The notes beneath the pieces are model-generated. The model was given only the letters and a program-made list of their open reading frames with translations, had not been told where the DNA came from and did not search any database. Below, one piece after another: positions 1 to 6,073 of a stretch of 6,968 bases of DNA. Source of the stretch: Bacteroidota bacterium. GTDB lineage: Bacteria > Bacteroidota > Bacteroidia > NS11-12g > UBA955. Both the position numbers and the translations under genes were made by a program. The stretch lies in the NCBI GenBank assembly GCA_008081305.1, contig VMCP01000261.1, positions 1 through 6,968 of the forward strand, given 5' to 3'. How positions within the stretch are numbered: position 1 is the stretch's first letter; each line of letters starts with the position of its first letter.

Positions 1-2298
1 AAACACAATCTGTTGCCCTCGTTCGCGAACGGCAATGTGATAGTTCTTTACACCCTCCAATTTGTTTTCTAATTCATTTAGCTCGTGGTAATGGGTAGCG
101 AATAAGGTTTTTGGTTTGCCGGGGTGGCTTTGTAAGTACTCGGCAATACTCCATGCCAGCGATACACCATCGTACGTGCTGGTCCCGCGGCCAATTTCGT
201 CTAAAAGCACCAGACTTCGATCGCTCAGATTATTAAGTATGCTTGCCGTTTCTGTCATTTCAACCATGAATGTACTTTCACCTAGGCTGATATTGTCTGA
301 AGCACCGACTCTGGTATACACCTTATCTACCAAACCTATTGTTGCATTTTCGCAAGGAACAAATGAGCCTATTTGGGCCATTAATACCGATAGGGCCGTT
401 TGCCTGAGAACCGCACTTTTACCACTCATATTTGGTCCCGTAAGAATGATCATGCGTTGATCTTCTGGGTCCAGCTTAATATCATTTGGGATATAACTTT
501 CTTCAGGGGGTAACTGAGCCTCGATCACTGGATGACGGCAGGCTTTGAGCTCCAAAATGCGATCTTCGGAGATTTGGGGTTTTGTGTAATTCCTATCAAT
601 GGCTACCTGAGCAAATCCAGCCATAACATCCCATGAGGCAACAATTGTTGAGGCTTGTTGAATAGGAAGAATAGTCTCGGATAAAGTAGCGGTAAATTGC
701 TCCCAAAGAATACTTTCCAAATCTTGAATTCTACCTTCCGCATTCAAAATCTTTTCTTCATAGTCTTTGAGCTCTGGGGTAATGTATCGTTCGGCGTTTG
801 TCAGGGTTTGTTTTCTAATCCAAGACTCAGGCACCTTGTCCTTGTGTGCATGGGTGACTTCCAGATAATATCCAAACACATTATTAAACCCAATTTTCAG
901 CGAACTAATACCTGTAACGTCCGCTTCTCTTTGTTGAATCTCGATTAATCGGTCTTTTCCATTTGTAGAAAGTTCCCTTAATTCTTTTAATTCAGGATTT
1001 ATATCGGCTCTAAAAACACCTCCTTTACTGATATTGACGGGAGCATCTTCAAGGATGTGCTCTTGTATAGAATGTGAGATCGAGTGCGTATCGGAAATGG
1101 ATTTAGCTTGAGTGGCTAACGTTGATTCTGTGACTGTAGAATAGCGGTTTTTGAGCTGCTCCAATGCTTGTAAGCTGCGCGATAATTGCAGTAATTCTTT
1201 GGGGTTTGCTCTTTTTAACGCCACTTTAGAACATAGACGTTGTAAATCTCCAATTTCTCGGAGCATTCCCTGAGTTTCAGAAAGTAATGACTCATCTGAC
1301 TTAAATTGATTCACGGTTTCAAGCCGATGTTCTATTTTAGACTTTTCCTTTAATGGTAGTAGCATCCACTGCCGAAGTAGCCTACTTCCCATAGGGGTTG
1401 AGCAGCTATCAATGATGTCAATTAAAGCGTGCCCCTCCGGGTAAATGGGCCTCACCAATTCTAAATTTCTAATGGTGAATCCATCAAGCCATACGTAATC
1501 ACTTTCATCTAACCGACGAATATCTTGTAAGTGACCCGTTTGGTGGTGATGAGTTTGTTCGAGATAATATAAAGATCCTCCAGCGGCAGTAATCGCGATA
1601 TCTAATCCCTGTATGCCATAGCCTTTGAGGCTTTGGGTTTTGAATTGTTGGAGCAATTTATCCAAAGCAAAGTCAATTTGATAAACCCAATCATCTAAAA
1701 GTTGAAATGAATTGAAAGGACCAAGTTCTTGAAGGATAATGGATTTGTTGTTTTTTGAAAACACGAATTCCTTTGGTCGGAAGCTGCTCACCATCTTCTT
1801 GATGAATGCTAAATCTCCTTCTGTGCATTGAAAATCTCCTGTGGATATATCTAAAAGGCTCAGGCCCCAAGTTCCATTGTTCACATGGAGTGAAGCAAGG
1901 AAGTTACTTTCATTGCTTTCAAGAATTTTATCGTTGTAGCTAACGCCGGGTGTTACCAGCTCAGTAACTCCGCGTTTTACAATGCCTTTTACTTGTTTGG
2001 GATCTTCAAGTTGATCGCAAATGGCAACTCGATAACCTGCACGGACCAGTTTAGGTAAATAGGTATCCAAGGAGTGATGAGGAAATCCAGCGAGATCCAT
2101 TTCAGATGCTGCACCATTCGACCGTTTGGTGAGTATAATTCCCAATACTTTGGAGGCAATCCGGGCATCCGCATCAAAAGTTTCGTAAAAATCTCCCACA
2201 CGAAAAAGCAATACAGCTCCAGGGTATTGAGCTTTGATTTGATTGTATTGCTTCATCAACGGAGTTTCCTTCTTACCGCTTGATTTAGACGATGCCAT
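1..2298 (-). CDS. mutS: DNA mismatch repair protein MutS (C-terminus beyond left edge)
   Basis: MutS binds mismatches and small loops in newly replicated DNA in the cytoplasm and, using ATP, recruits MutL to start repair. The reading frame is open for 766 codons, from the ATG at 2298 down to base 1, with no stop or frameshift. The N-terminal mismatch-binding motif is visible as GDFYETF, with F37 and E39 matching the Phe-x-Glu that stacks on the mismatch. The core lever segment TPMGSRLLRQW surrounds residue 303. The ABC ATPase domain has Walker A GPNMSGKS (621-628, bases 415-438), Walker B LVLLDEIGRGTS with D700 and E701, and the switch histidine in ATHYHEL (H736). E. coli MutS has 853 residues, so roughly 90-100 residues are missing off the edge. 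The ATG at 2298 was chosen because it gives the usual N-terminal length. The only upstream in-frame alternative is a GTG at 2334, before a stop at 2350-2352. It is transcribed divergently from the methyltransferase gene. Confidence 0.97.
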   Translation of the reverse strand, partial: MASSKSSGKKETPLMKQYNQIKAQYPGAVLLFRVGDFYETFDADARIASKVLGIILTKRSNGAASEMDLAGFPHHSLDTYLPKLVRAGYRVAICDQLEDPKQVKGIVKRGVTELVTPGVSYNDKILESNESNFLASLHVNNGTWGLSLLDISTGDFQCTEGDLAFIKKMVSSFRPKEFVFSKNNKSIILQELGPFNSFQLLDDWVYQIDFALDKLLQQFKTQSLKGYGIQGLDIAITAAGGSLYYLEQTHHHQTGHLQDIRRLDESDYVWLDGFTIRNLELVRPIYPEGHALIDIIDSCSTPMGSRLLRQWMLLPLKEKSKIEHRLETVNQFKSDESLLSETQGMLREIGDLQRLCSKVALKRANPKELLQLSRSLQALEQLKNRYSTVTESTLATQAKSISDTHSISHSIQEHILEDAPVNISKGGVFRADINPELKELRELSTNGKDRLIEIQQREADVTGISSLKIGFNNVFGYYLEVTHAHKDKVPESWIRKQTLTNAERYITPELKDYEEKILNAEGRIQDLESILWEQFTATLSETILPIQQASTIVASWDVMAGFAQVAIDRNYTKPQISEDRILELKACRHPVIEAQLPPEESYIPNDIKLDPEDQRMIILTGPNMSGKSAVLRQTALSVLMAQIGSFVPCENATIGLVDKVYTRVGASDNISLGESTFMVEMTETASILNNLSDRSLVLLDEIGRGTSTYDGVSLAWSIAEYLQSHPGKPKTLFATHYHELNELENKLEGVKNYHIAVRERGQQIVF

Positions 2299-2366
2299 TC
2301 TACGAAGATACCATACCCCAAAAGGCCTTTCCACCTCAGTTTTCCCCCTTTATTCAACAACCCGAG

Positions 2367-2374
2367 TATCTTTG
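2367..2374 (+). promoter_or_regulatory. Candidate -7 promoter element for the methyltransferase operon
   Basis: TATCTTTG fits the Bacteroidota sigma-ABfr -7 consensus TAnnTTTG exactly and ends 10 bases before the ATG at 2385. No good -33 TTG lies about 20 bases upstream; only a T-run is present at 2340-2343. If used, it would start transcription a few bases before the ATG, giving a nearly leaderless mRNA. It sits in the 86-base mutS/methyltransferase divergent region (2299-2384), where no comparable element was found for mutS on the minus strand. The assignment rests on motif match and position only. Confidence 0.5.
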
Positions 2375-2384
2375 TAACCACGGC

Positions 2385-2915
2385 ATGAGAAAGTTAAGAA
2401 CACACGAGTTGGCCCGTAAAAGTGTAGAGCAGTTCAAATCTTCAAAAAAATCCCCAATTGTGGTGGTTTTAGACAACATCAGAAGTATGAACAACGTAGG
2501 TTCTATTTTTAGAACCTCTGATGCATTTATGGTTGAAAAGCTATATCTGTGTGGTTTTACAGGTACTCCTCCGCATAGGGAGATAACCAAAACAGCCATC
2601 GGAGCAGAAAATTCGGTGGAATGGGAATATGTGGAATCAACGGAAGAAGTGGTCGAAAGACTTAAAAAAGAGGGATATCACCTAGTGGCATTGGAACAAA
2701 CCGATGCTTCAGATAACTTGAATGATTGCACCTTGGATTTTAAACCAGTGGCATTTATTTTAGGAAATGAAATTGATGGTGTTTCACAAACGGTGATTGA
2801 TAAATGTGATCGTTGTGTTGAAATTCCGCAATTAGGCACCAAACATTCGTTTAATGTAGCCGTTTCGTACGGAATGCTCCTATGGGATTATGCAAAAACA
2901 AATAAACTTTTTTAG
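2385..2915 (+). CDS. TrmH-family (SPOUT) RNA 2'-O-methyltransferase
   Basis: Predicted 176-residue cytoplasmic S-adenosylmethionine-dependent enzyme that methylates a ribose 2'-OH in tRNA or rRNA; the exact target cannot be read from sequence. The three SPOUT/TrmH motifs are present: motif 1 D30-N31 through NNVGSIFRT (36-44, with the conserved Asn and Arg), motif 2 FILGNEIDGV (124-133), and motif 3 IPQLGTKHSFNVAVS (147-161), which form the trefoil-knot SAM site. The frame is open back to an ATG at 2292, which would add 31 residues and overlap the mutS start by 7 bases. I prefer the ATG at 2385 because family members in Bacteroidota, as I recall them, begin MRKL with a short N-terminus, and because a promoter-like TATCTTTG lies inside the would-be extension. 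The 3' end overlaps the next gene by 26 bases. It is the first gene of a four-gene cluster, and its functional link to the copper/haem genes downstream is unclear. Confidence 0.88.
   Translation: MRKLRTHELARKSVEQFKSSKKSPIVVVLDNIRSMNNVGSIFRTSDAFMVEKLYLCGFTGTPPHREITKTAIGAENSVEWEYVESTEEVVERLKKEGYHLVALEQTDASDNLNDCTLDFKPVAFILGNEIDGVSQTVIDKCDRCVEIPQLGTKHSFNVAVSYGMLLWDYAKTNKLF
2498..2517. repeat. Perfect 8-bp inverted repeat inside the methyltransferase gene
   Basis: The arms AGGTTCTA (2498-2505) and TAGAACCT (2510-2517) are exact complements around a TTTT loop. The repeat lies in codons for the conserved VGSIFRT motif, so coding constraint may explain it. Function is unknown; it could be chance. 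Confidence 0.5.
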
Positions 2916-3429
2916 TCGATCGCTAATCATTTTACTTCTAGCCGCCTGTAATTCGGGGGCAAACACCACAGACGAGGTTGAACAAGCGCAAATGTCGAGC
3001 GCTCCGTATACCGTTTATGTTACCTACAGCAATGATTGCCCATTCTGCATCCGATACACAAAAACCCTCCAAGATATAAAGTACGAATTGCCTGAATATT
3101 GGGATTTTAAATTCTTAAAAGTCATCGGTGAGGAAGAATGGGATTTTGATTGGAAGGAAAGTTTGTCTGATGATGTAATTGATGATGTAGATGCCATTTA
3201 TATCGATAGGTTTGGGATGGATGTTTATCCACAGGCCGTCATTGCGGATTCGGTAGGAAACATCCTTTACAAAGGAGCCATTGATGATCGAGCACATCAA
3301 ACCGGTTTAAGCAAGTTCAAGGTGACCAAAAAATATTTACAGTCAGCCATTACATCCATTAGTAAAGGTGAATCACCTCGATGGAAACACACTGAGGCCG
3401 TAGGTTGTTATATAGAAGATCATGAATAG
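2890..3429 (+). CDS. Thioredoxin-fold (redoxin-like) lipoprotein with CPFC motif
   Basis: A 179-residue exported lipoprotein. The N-terminus MQKQINFFSR is followed by a hydrophobic stretch and the lipobox LAAC, with C20 as the predicted lipid-modified residue, so it should be membrane-anchored and face the periplasm. After a short linker rich in acidic, Ser and Thr residues, the thioredoxin-like fold begins near residue 40. The redox pair is C50-P-F-C53 after a beta strand, YPQAV around P114 resembles the cis-proline loop, and GNILYKGAIDDR (123-134) is typical of redoxin-type proteins. A further cysteine near the C-terminus sits in VGCYIE (C173). From recall of the family, a GC-x-I segment ends redoxin domains that precede haem c/copper-monooxygenase modules in other bacteria. 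The start overlaps the methyltransferase stop by 26 bases, and its stop overlaps the monooxygenase start by 8 bases, implying coupled translation. Likely roles are thiol-disulfide exchange or electron/copper delivery to the next protein (inference). A true peroxidase role is less likely, because a CxxC rather than a single peroxidatic cysteine is present. Confidence 0.82.
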   Translation: MQKQINFFSRSLIILLLAACNSGANTTDEVEQAQMSSAPYTVYVTYSNDCPFCIRYTKTLQDIKYELPEYWDFKFLKVIGEEEWDFDWKESLSDDVIDDVDAIYIDRFGMDVYPQAVIADSVGNILYKGAIDDRAHQTGLSKFKVTKKYLQSAITSISKGESPRWKHTEAVGCYIEDHE

Positions 3430-4804
3430 AGGCCTCTTTGCATATCTATTTATCTTCAGTCTATTATGGGGATGTGGAGAATCTACAATTTCCCCTGATT
3501 TGAATTTGGTGGAAATTAATAATCCCGTTTTCGATGAACACATTGAACCCATCATTTATAAAAATTGTACACCGTGTCACAGACAGAATGGGGGAGCCCC
3601 TTTTGAGTTGACATCCTACAAAAAAGTCAAGAGTAAGGCGCGAACCATCGCCAAGGTAACAGCATTAAGGTATATGCCTCCTTGGCCTGCCGATCCTTCG
3701 TATCGGCATTTTATTGGTGAGAAACGATTAACAAATCAGGAAATTGAACTCATTGGTCGGTGGGTAAAAAATGGTTGCCCAAAAGGTGAGCGACCAAATC
3801 GATTGTTATCAACGGTTAAGCCCTTTGTAAGCGCTTTAGGAAAGCCCGATTTAGTACTTCCGTTGGACTCTATTCATTTAATTCAAGGAGATGAAGACCG
3901 TTTCTTTCTAACAAAGGTGTCGGCAAATATCCCCAATAAAAGATTTGTTCGTGCTGTGGAATTAATACCAGGCAAACGAGATCTGATGCATCATTTCAAT
4001 GGTCATTTAATTAACTACAGAGAGGGAAGTAAAAACCCATTTGATACACGTCCACGCAAAGTTGAAATTACCGTGGGTAGGAATCCAGATGAACTTAAAT
4101 CGCTAGACTTAATGACCGACGACGGAATCATACCGGAAAGGGTACATTCTGTTGTGAATTACTTGCCGGGCGTCACTGGGGTTATGTATCCTGAAGGAAT
4201 TGGCACATTTGAAGTAAACAAACAGTTCAGCATCATTGGAAATGATGTGCATTACGGACCTTCAGCTAAAAGTGTAATAGATCAAAGTAAGCTTCATTTG
4301 TTTTTCACGGATACACCTCCCAAAAGAGGGATTGGAGAATTGATGTTAGGAACCAACGGCGTAAGTAAAATTGAACCTCCGTTAATCATAGAACCGAATA
4401 CCGTGAGTACTCATGTGACACGTTTTCAGGTGCCCGCAGATATCTCGGTTTTAACCGTCAATCCACACATGCACTTATTAGGGAGATCATTGAAAGCCTA
4501 TGCGTTAAAACCGAATGGAGATACCATACGGTTGATTCATATACCCAAATGGGACTTTAGATGGCAGTATTTTTACACCTTCGAGAAAATGGTAAAAGTT
4601 CCCAAGGGAAGCGTGATTTTAGTAGAAGCTACGTTTGATAACACAACGAATAATCCATTTAATCCGCATGATCCACCGCAAAGGGTTTCGGAGCGATTTG
4701 AGTACGGTGGTTCTAGTATGAAAGCAGAGGATGAGATGTTTCAATTCATTATTACGTATCTTGGGTACCAAGCAGGAGACGAAAATATTTCCTTAAAGCC
4801 ATGA
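3422..4804 (+). CDS. Haem c-fused PHM/DBM-type copper monooxygenase lipoprotein
   Basis: A 460-residue lipoprotein: the hydrophobic signal ends in LLWGC, with C18 as lipid anchor. Residues about 35-125 form a small cytochrome c domain with haem site C49-T-P-C52-H53; M85 in RYMPPWPAD is the probable axial ligand. Residues about 140-450 match the copper type II, ascorbate-dependent monooxygenase fold. The expected CuH ligands are H190-H191 (MHHFNGH) and H277 (DVHYGP), and the expected CuM ligands are H349 and H351 (NPHMHLLG) and M439 (EDEMFQF). These correspond to H107, H108, H172, H242, H244 and M314 of rat PHM. Enzymes of this family hydroxylate a C-H bond with O2 and two electrons; here the haem domain could supply electrons (inference). 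PHM peptide-binding residues R240, N316 and Y318 correspond to N347, Q441 and I443, so peptidylglycine is an unlikely substrate and the real one is unknown. The only cysteines are C18, C49, C52 and C119, so the copper domain has no disulfides. It overlaps both neighbours (8 and 4 bases). Confidence 0.9.
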   Translation: MNRGLFAYLFIFSLLWGCGESTISPDLNLVEINNPVFDEHIEPIIYKNCTPCHRQNGGAPFELTSYKKVKSKARTIAKVTALRYMPPWPADPSYRHFIGEKRLTNQEIELIGRWVKNGCPKGERPNRLLSTVKPFVSALGKPDLVLPLDSIHLIQGDEDRFFLTKVSANIPNKRFVRAVELIPGKRDLMHHFNGHLINYREGSKNPFDTRPRKVEITVGRNPDELKSLDLMTDDGIIPERVHSVVNYLPGVTGVMYPEGIGTFEVNKQFSIIGNDVHYGPSAKSVIDQSKLHLFFTDTPPKRGIGELMLGTNGVSKIEPPLIIEPNTVSTHVTRFQVPADISVLTVNPHMHLLGRSLKAYALKPNGDTIRLIHIPKWDFRWQYFYTFEKMVKVPKGSVILVEATFDNTTNNPFNPHDPPQRVSERFEYGGSSMKAEDEMFQFIITYLGYQAGDENISLKP

Positions 4805-5904
4805 GAATAGCAGAAGTCAAACTAAAAACAGAAATCAAGGAATTTTTGGATCTTCCGGCGAGAATTTACTGCGATGATCCACATTATATCGAGCATATTC
4901 GGTCAGACATTGAGGCTGTTTTTGATCCAAAACAGAACAAAGCATTTAATAACGGAACGACAAGAAGGTGGATTGCCTTGAATGAAAATGGAGAGTGCAC
5001 GGGACGAATTGCTGCCTTTTATCAAGATAAAAGAAGTAAACGTTTTGGAGGATGGGGTTTCTTTGATGCTTTTGAGCGAGATACGACAGAGATGCTCATA
5101 AAACATGCGGAGGATTGGTTGAAAGGAAAGGAGTGTAAGCAGATTCAGGCGCCCGTAAATTTTGGCTCTAGGGATAGCTATTGGGGTCTAAGGATAAAAG
5201 CAGATAGTGCACCTAGTTATCAAGAGAATTACCATCAACCGGTCTATCAACAATGGATTGAAGACTTGGGGTATGAACGTGAGATTGAGCAAACAACCTA
5301 TGAGATTTCACACCAAGATTTCAATTTTGAGCGGTTTTCGAATATTTCACAACGCACATTAAAGAACAGCGACTATAGTTTTGTTTCTCTTGATTATTCA
5401 AGGATTAATCAATTTGCTCGAGACTTTGTAGAGATATATAACCAGGCTTGGTCATTTCATGATGATTTTGAGCCCTTGGAGGAAAAGGAGTTGTTGGCTC
5501 GTTTTAAGGAGATGAAAGCGGCGGTAATTCCTGAAACCATCATTTTTGCGTATCACCAAGAAAGACCGATTGGTTTCTTTGTGAATATGTTGGAGATTAA
5601 CCAAGTCTTTAAGGATTTTAATGGTGAGTTAACTCTTTGGAATAAGCTCCGATATCTATTCCGTAGGGGTCAAATAGATCGCCTTAAAGGAGTGGTATTT
5701 GGTGTGATTCCTGATTATCACAATAAGGGAGTAGAAGCCGGTATGATCATGAAATTATACCGTGAGGCATTGAAACTAAATAATTACAAGGTGATGGAGT
5801 TATCTTGGATTGGTGACTTCAATCCCAAAATGCTCAGCATGTTAAAGTCACTGGGAGCACGATTGATAAAAACACATCACACATATTTCAAGAAATTTTC
5901 TTAG
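4801..5904 (+). CDS. GNAT-type acetyltransferase-like protein (YghO-like)
   Basis: A 367-residue protein predicted to be cytoplasmic, with no signal peptide or membrane segment. The N-terminal half (1-165) has the pattern of a large, poorly characterised family: PARIYCDDPHYI near residue 20, GRIAAF (68-73), GFFDAFE (86-92) and APVNFGSRDSYWGL (117-130). The C-terminal half resembles a GNAT acyl-CoA fold: a strand KGVVFGVIP (296-304), then HNKGVEAG (307-314) in the place of the pyrophosphate-binding Q/R-x-x-G-x-G/A loop, then MELSWIGDFNPKML (332-345) and LGARLIKTHHTYFKKF at the end. As I recall it, the family includes E. coli YghO and proteins annotated only as N-acetyltransferase; no substrate is known to me. 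The ATG overlaps the monooxygenase stop in an ATGA arrangement, so it is probably co-translated. Whether it works with the copper enzyme or merely shares the transcript cannot be told from sequence. Confidence 0.8.
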   Translation: MRIAEVKLKTEIKEFLDLPARIYCDDPHYIEHIRSDIEAVFDPKQNKAFNNGTTRRWIALNENGECTGRIAAFYQDKRSKRFGGWGFFDAFERDTTEMLIKHAEDWLKGKECKQIQAPVNFGSRDSYWGLRIKADSAPSYQENYHQPVYQQWIEDLGYEREIEQTTYEISHQDFNFERFSNISQRTLKNSDYSFVSLDYSRINQFARDFVEIYNQAWSFHDDFEPLEEKELLARFKEMKAAVIPETIIFAYHQERPIGFFVNMLEINQVFKDFNGELTLWNKLRYLFRRGQIDRLKGVVFGVIPDYHNKGVEAGMIMKLYREALKLNNYKVMELSWIGDFNPKMLSMLKSLGARLIKTHHTYFKKFS

Positions 5905-5910
5905 GTAGTG

Positions 5911-5941
5911 TTGCATAAATACGATACGTATCTTATTTTTG
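5911..5941 (+). promoter_or_regulatory. Bacteroidota-type promoter for tRNA-Lys
   Basis: A -33 TTG (5911-5913) is followed after 20 bases by TATTTTTG (5934-5941), an exact match to TAnnTTTG. Transcription would start around 5947-5949, leaving a leader of about 15 bases before the tRNA for RNase P to remove. It begins only 7 bases after the stop of the acetyltransferase-like gene. Confidence 0.75.
5923..5932. repeat. 10-bp palindrome in the tRNA promoter spacer
   Basis: GATACGTATC is a perfect palindrome located between the -33 and -7 elements of the tRNA promoter. It could be a regulator site, but a palindrome this short is also compatible with chance. Confidence 0.35.
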
Positions 5942-5963
5942 CACCACCATTGAACGATGGGAT

Positions 5964-6036
5964 GATTCCGTAGCTCAGTTGGTAGAGCAATACACTTTTA
6001 ATGTATGGGTCCTGAGTTCGAGCCTCAGCGGGATCA
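5964..6036 (+). tRNA. tRNA-Lys (anticodon UUU)
   Basis: A complete 73-base cloverleaf. The acceptor stem GATTCCG (5964-5970) pairs with CGGGATC (6029-6035) with one T-G wobble. The D stem is GCTC/GAGC with loop AGTTGGTA, the anticodon stem is ATACA/TGTAT, and the T stem is CTGAG/CTCAG with loop TTCGAGC. The anticodon loop CTTTTAA (5995-6001) carries TTT at 5997-5999, reading lysine codons AAA and AAG. The variable loop is GGGTC and the discriminator base is A6036. CCA is not encoded, since CAAA follows, so it must be added after transcription. It has its own promoter upstream and a strong hairpin terminator directly downstream. Confidence 0.97.
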
Positions 6037-6037
6037 C

Positions 6038-6066
6038 AAAAAAGCCACCGAATCGGTGGCTTTTTT
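6038..6066. terminator. Bidirectional intrinsic terminator
   Basis: Six A residues (6038-6043) precede the stem GCCACCG (6044-6050), loop AAT, stem CGGTGGC (6054-6060) and six T residues (6061-6066). The GC-rich stem with a T-run on either strand can end transcription from the tRNA (plus) and from the convergent secreted-protein gene (minus), whose stop lies 7 bases further on. Confidence 0.92.
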
Positions 6067-6073
6067 CGTTTTA

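Larger units (their letters stand above)
2385..5904 (+). other. Probable four-gene operon
   Basis: The four plus-strand genes have no gaps between them: successive overlaps are 26, 8 and 4 bases. No terminator-like hairpin with a T-run was seen at the junctions, and no TAnnTTTG element was noticed just ahead of the second, third or fourth gene. The likely promoter is the element at 2367-2374. No terminator lies directly after the last gene, so transcription may continue through the tRNA to the terminator near 6038-6066. Confidence 0.7.

Noticed and set aside
116..460. Open frame on the plus strand opposite the mutS ATPase region
   Set aside because: It is antisense to the strongly conserved Walker A and B region of MutS and its translation has no recognisable domain; it is a shadow frame.
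697..948. Second plus-strand open frame inside mutS
   Set aside because: The translation looks like noise and the opposite strand is continuous MutS coding sequence.
2303..2310. TATCTTCG on the minus strand as a mutS promoter -7 element
   Set aside because: It has one mismatch to TAnnTTTG and lies so close to the ATG at 2298 that transcription would begin at or within the start codon; no matching -33 TTG is present.
3167..3192. Short tandem-like repeat around the DDVIDDVDA codons of the redoxin-like lipoprotein
   Set aside because: Two imperfect 12-base copies encode a locally acidic loop; too short and too low in complexity to call a repeat feature.
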